From assembly GCA_947296835.1 (NCBI GenBank), contig CAMYQS010000074.1:1-7091 (forward strand): a DNA stretch of 7,091 bases, read 5' to 3'. Positions 6,815-7,091 of this stretch are shown here, in pieces (position 1 is the first letter of the stretch; every line of letters begins with the position of its first letter). The notes under the pieces are model-generated. The model made no database searches. It was given only the letters and a program-made list of their open reading frames with translations, and was not told where the DNA came from. Source of the DNA: an uncultured Atopostipes sp. GTDB lineage: Bacteria; Bacillota; Bacilli; Lactobacillales; Carnobacteriaceae_A. The translations under genes were made by a program, and so were the position numbers.

Positions 6815-7091
6815 ATGAGTAAACGTAGAAGAGAAGAGCCGAAGCACAACCAACCGGAAGAGACGGATGAGTTTGTCATCGGGCGTCACCCCGTTCGAGA
6901 AGCATTAGAGTCAGACCGTGAAATTAATAAATTATTTGTCCAAGAAGGAATCGGTGGTCGCGCGATTGAAGATATTATCAGTGCAGCTGGCCGTAAAAAG
7001 ATTGTAATTAGTTACGTACCAAAATCAAAACTAGATACATTAAGTGACCAACAGAATCACCAAGGTGTGGTGTTATCGTCTAGTCCAGTTG
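6815..7091 (+). CDS. rlmB: 23S rRNA (guanosine-2'-O-)-methyltransferase RlmB, N-terminal part; 3' end outside the window
   Basis: The frame stays open from the ATG at 6815 to the window end, giving 92 complete codons. RlmB is a SpoU/TrmH-family (SPOUT) enzyme; in E. coli it methylates the ribose of G2251 in 23S rRNA. What is visible is a charged N-terminal tail (about residues 1-19, starting MSKRRREEPK) and then the substrate-binding domain with FVIGRHPVREAL, INKLFVQEG and the conserved NHQGVVL near residues 82-88. The catalytic knotted methyltransferase domain lies beyond the window. AAAGGA at 6797-6802 inside mrnC is the ribosome binding site, 12 bases upstream. Only a second TAA separates it from mrnC, so both 23S rRNA-processing genes are almost certainly cotranscribed with cysS. 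The family is clear; RlmB rather than another TrmH-like paralogue is inferred mainly from gene order. Confidence 0.9.
   Translation, partial: MSKRRREEPKHNQPEETDEFVIGRHPVREALESDREINKLFVQEGIGGRAIEDIISAAGRKKIVISYVPKSKLDTLSDQQNHQGVVLSSSPV

Noticed and set aside
1..7091. A wholly new biological system in the window
   Set aside because: All seven genes belong to known families, six of them in a conserved housekeeping order; only the transporter is accessory.

Overview
The window is AT-rich Firmicutes (Bacillota) DNA, and every gene reads on the plus strand. Its backbone is the conserved chromosomal run radA - yacL-like PIN/TRAM gene - gltX - cysS - mrnC - rlmB. Bacillus-type genomes carry disA beside radA and ispD/ispF between yacL and gltX; neither is present here. 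That layout fits Lactobacillales or Staphylococcaceae, which lack disA and use the mevalonate pathway. From memory, the RadA and GluRS sequences look most like Lactobacillales of the Enterococcaceae/Carnobacteriaceae/Aerococcaceae sort. That assignment is an inference and no search was run.

Layout. Positions 1-777 hold the C-terminal part of RadA, a DNA recombination/repair ATPase whose 5' end lies outside the window. A membrane-anchored PIN/TRAM protein (821-1927) and glutamyl-tRNA synthetase (1970-3442) follow at short spacing with good ribosome binding sites and no visible terminator, so the three probably form one transcript. It ends at a strong hairpin terminator (3458-3503). A single MFS transporter gene (3557-4786) follows as an isolated unit and is closed by a second, similar terminator (4806-4838). 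After an approximately 150-base intergenic stretch with a clear -10 box comes cysteinyl-tRNA synthetase (4988-6400), followed without a gap by Mini-ribonuclease III (6401-6811) and then, three bases later, the start of the 23S rRNA methyltransferase gene rlmB (6815 to the window end, partial).

Functionally this is mostly translation housekeeping: charging of tRNA-Glu (probably also tRNA-Gln, by the indirect route) and tRNA-Cys, plus 23S rRNA trimming (MrnC) and methylation (RlmB), with RadA upstream. The one accessory piece is the MFS gene, which sits where many relatives carry cysE (serine acetyltransferase). I see no tRNA, rRNA, CRISPR array, insertion sequence, phage gene or T-box leader, and no convincing new system. 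The points most worth a second look are the transporter, its paired terminators, and the control region of cysS.
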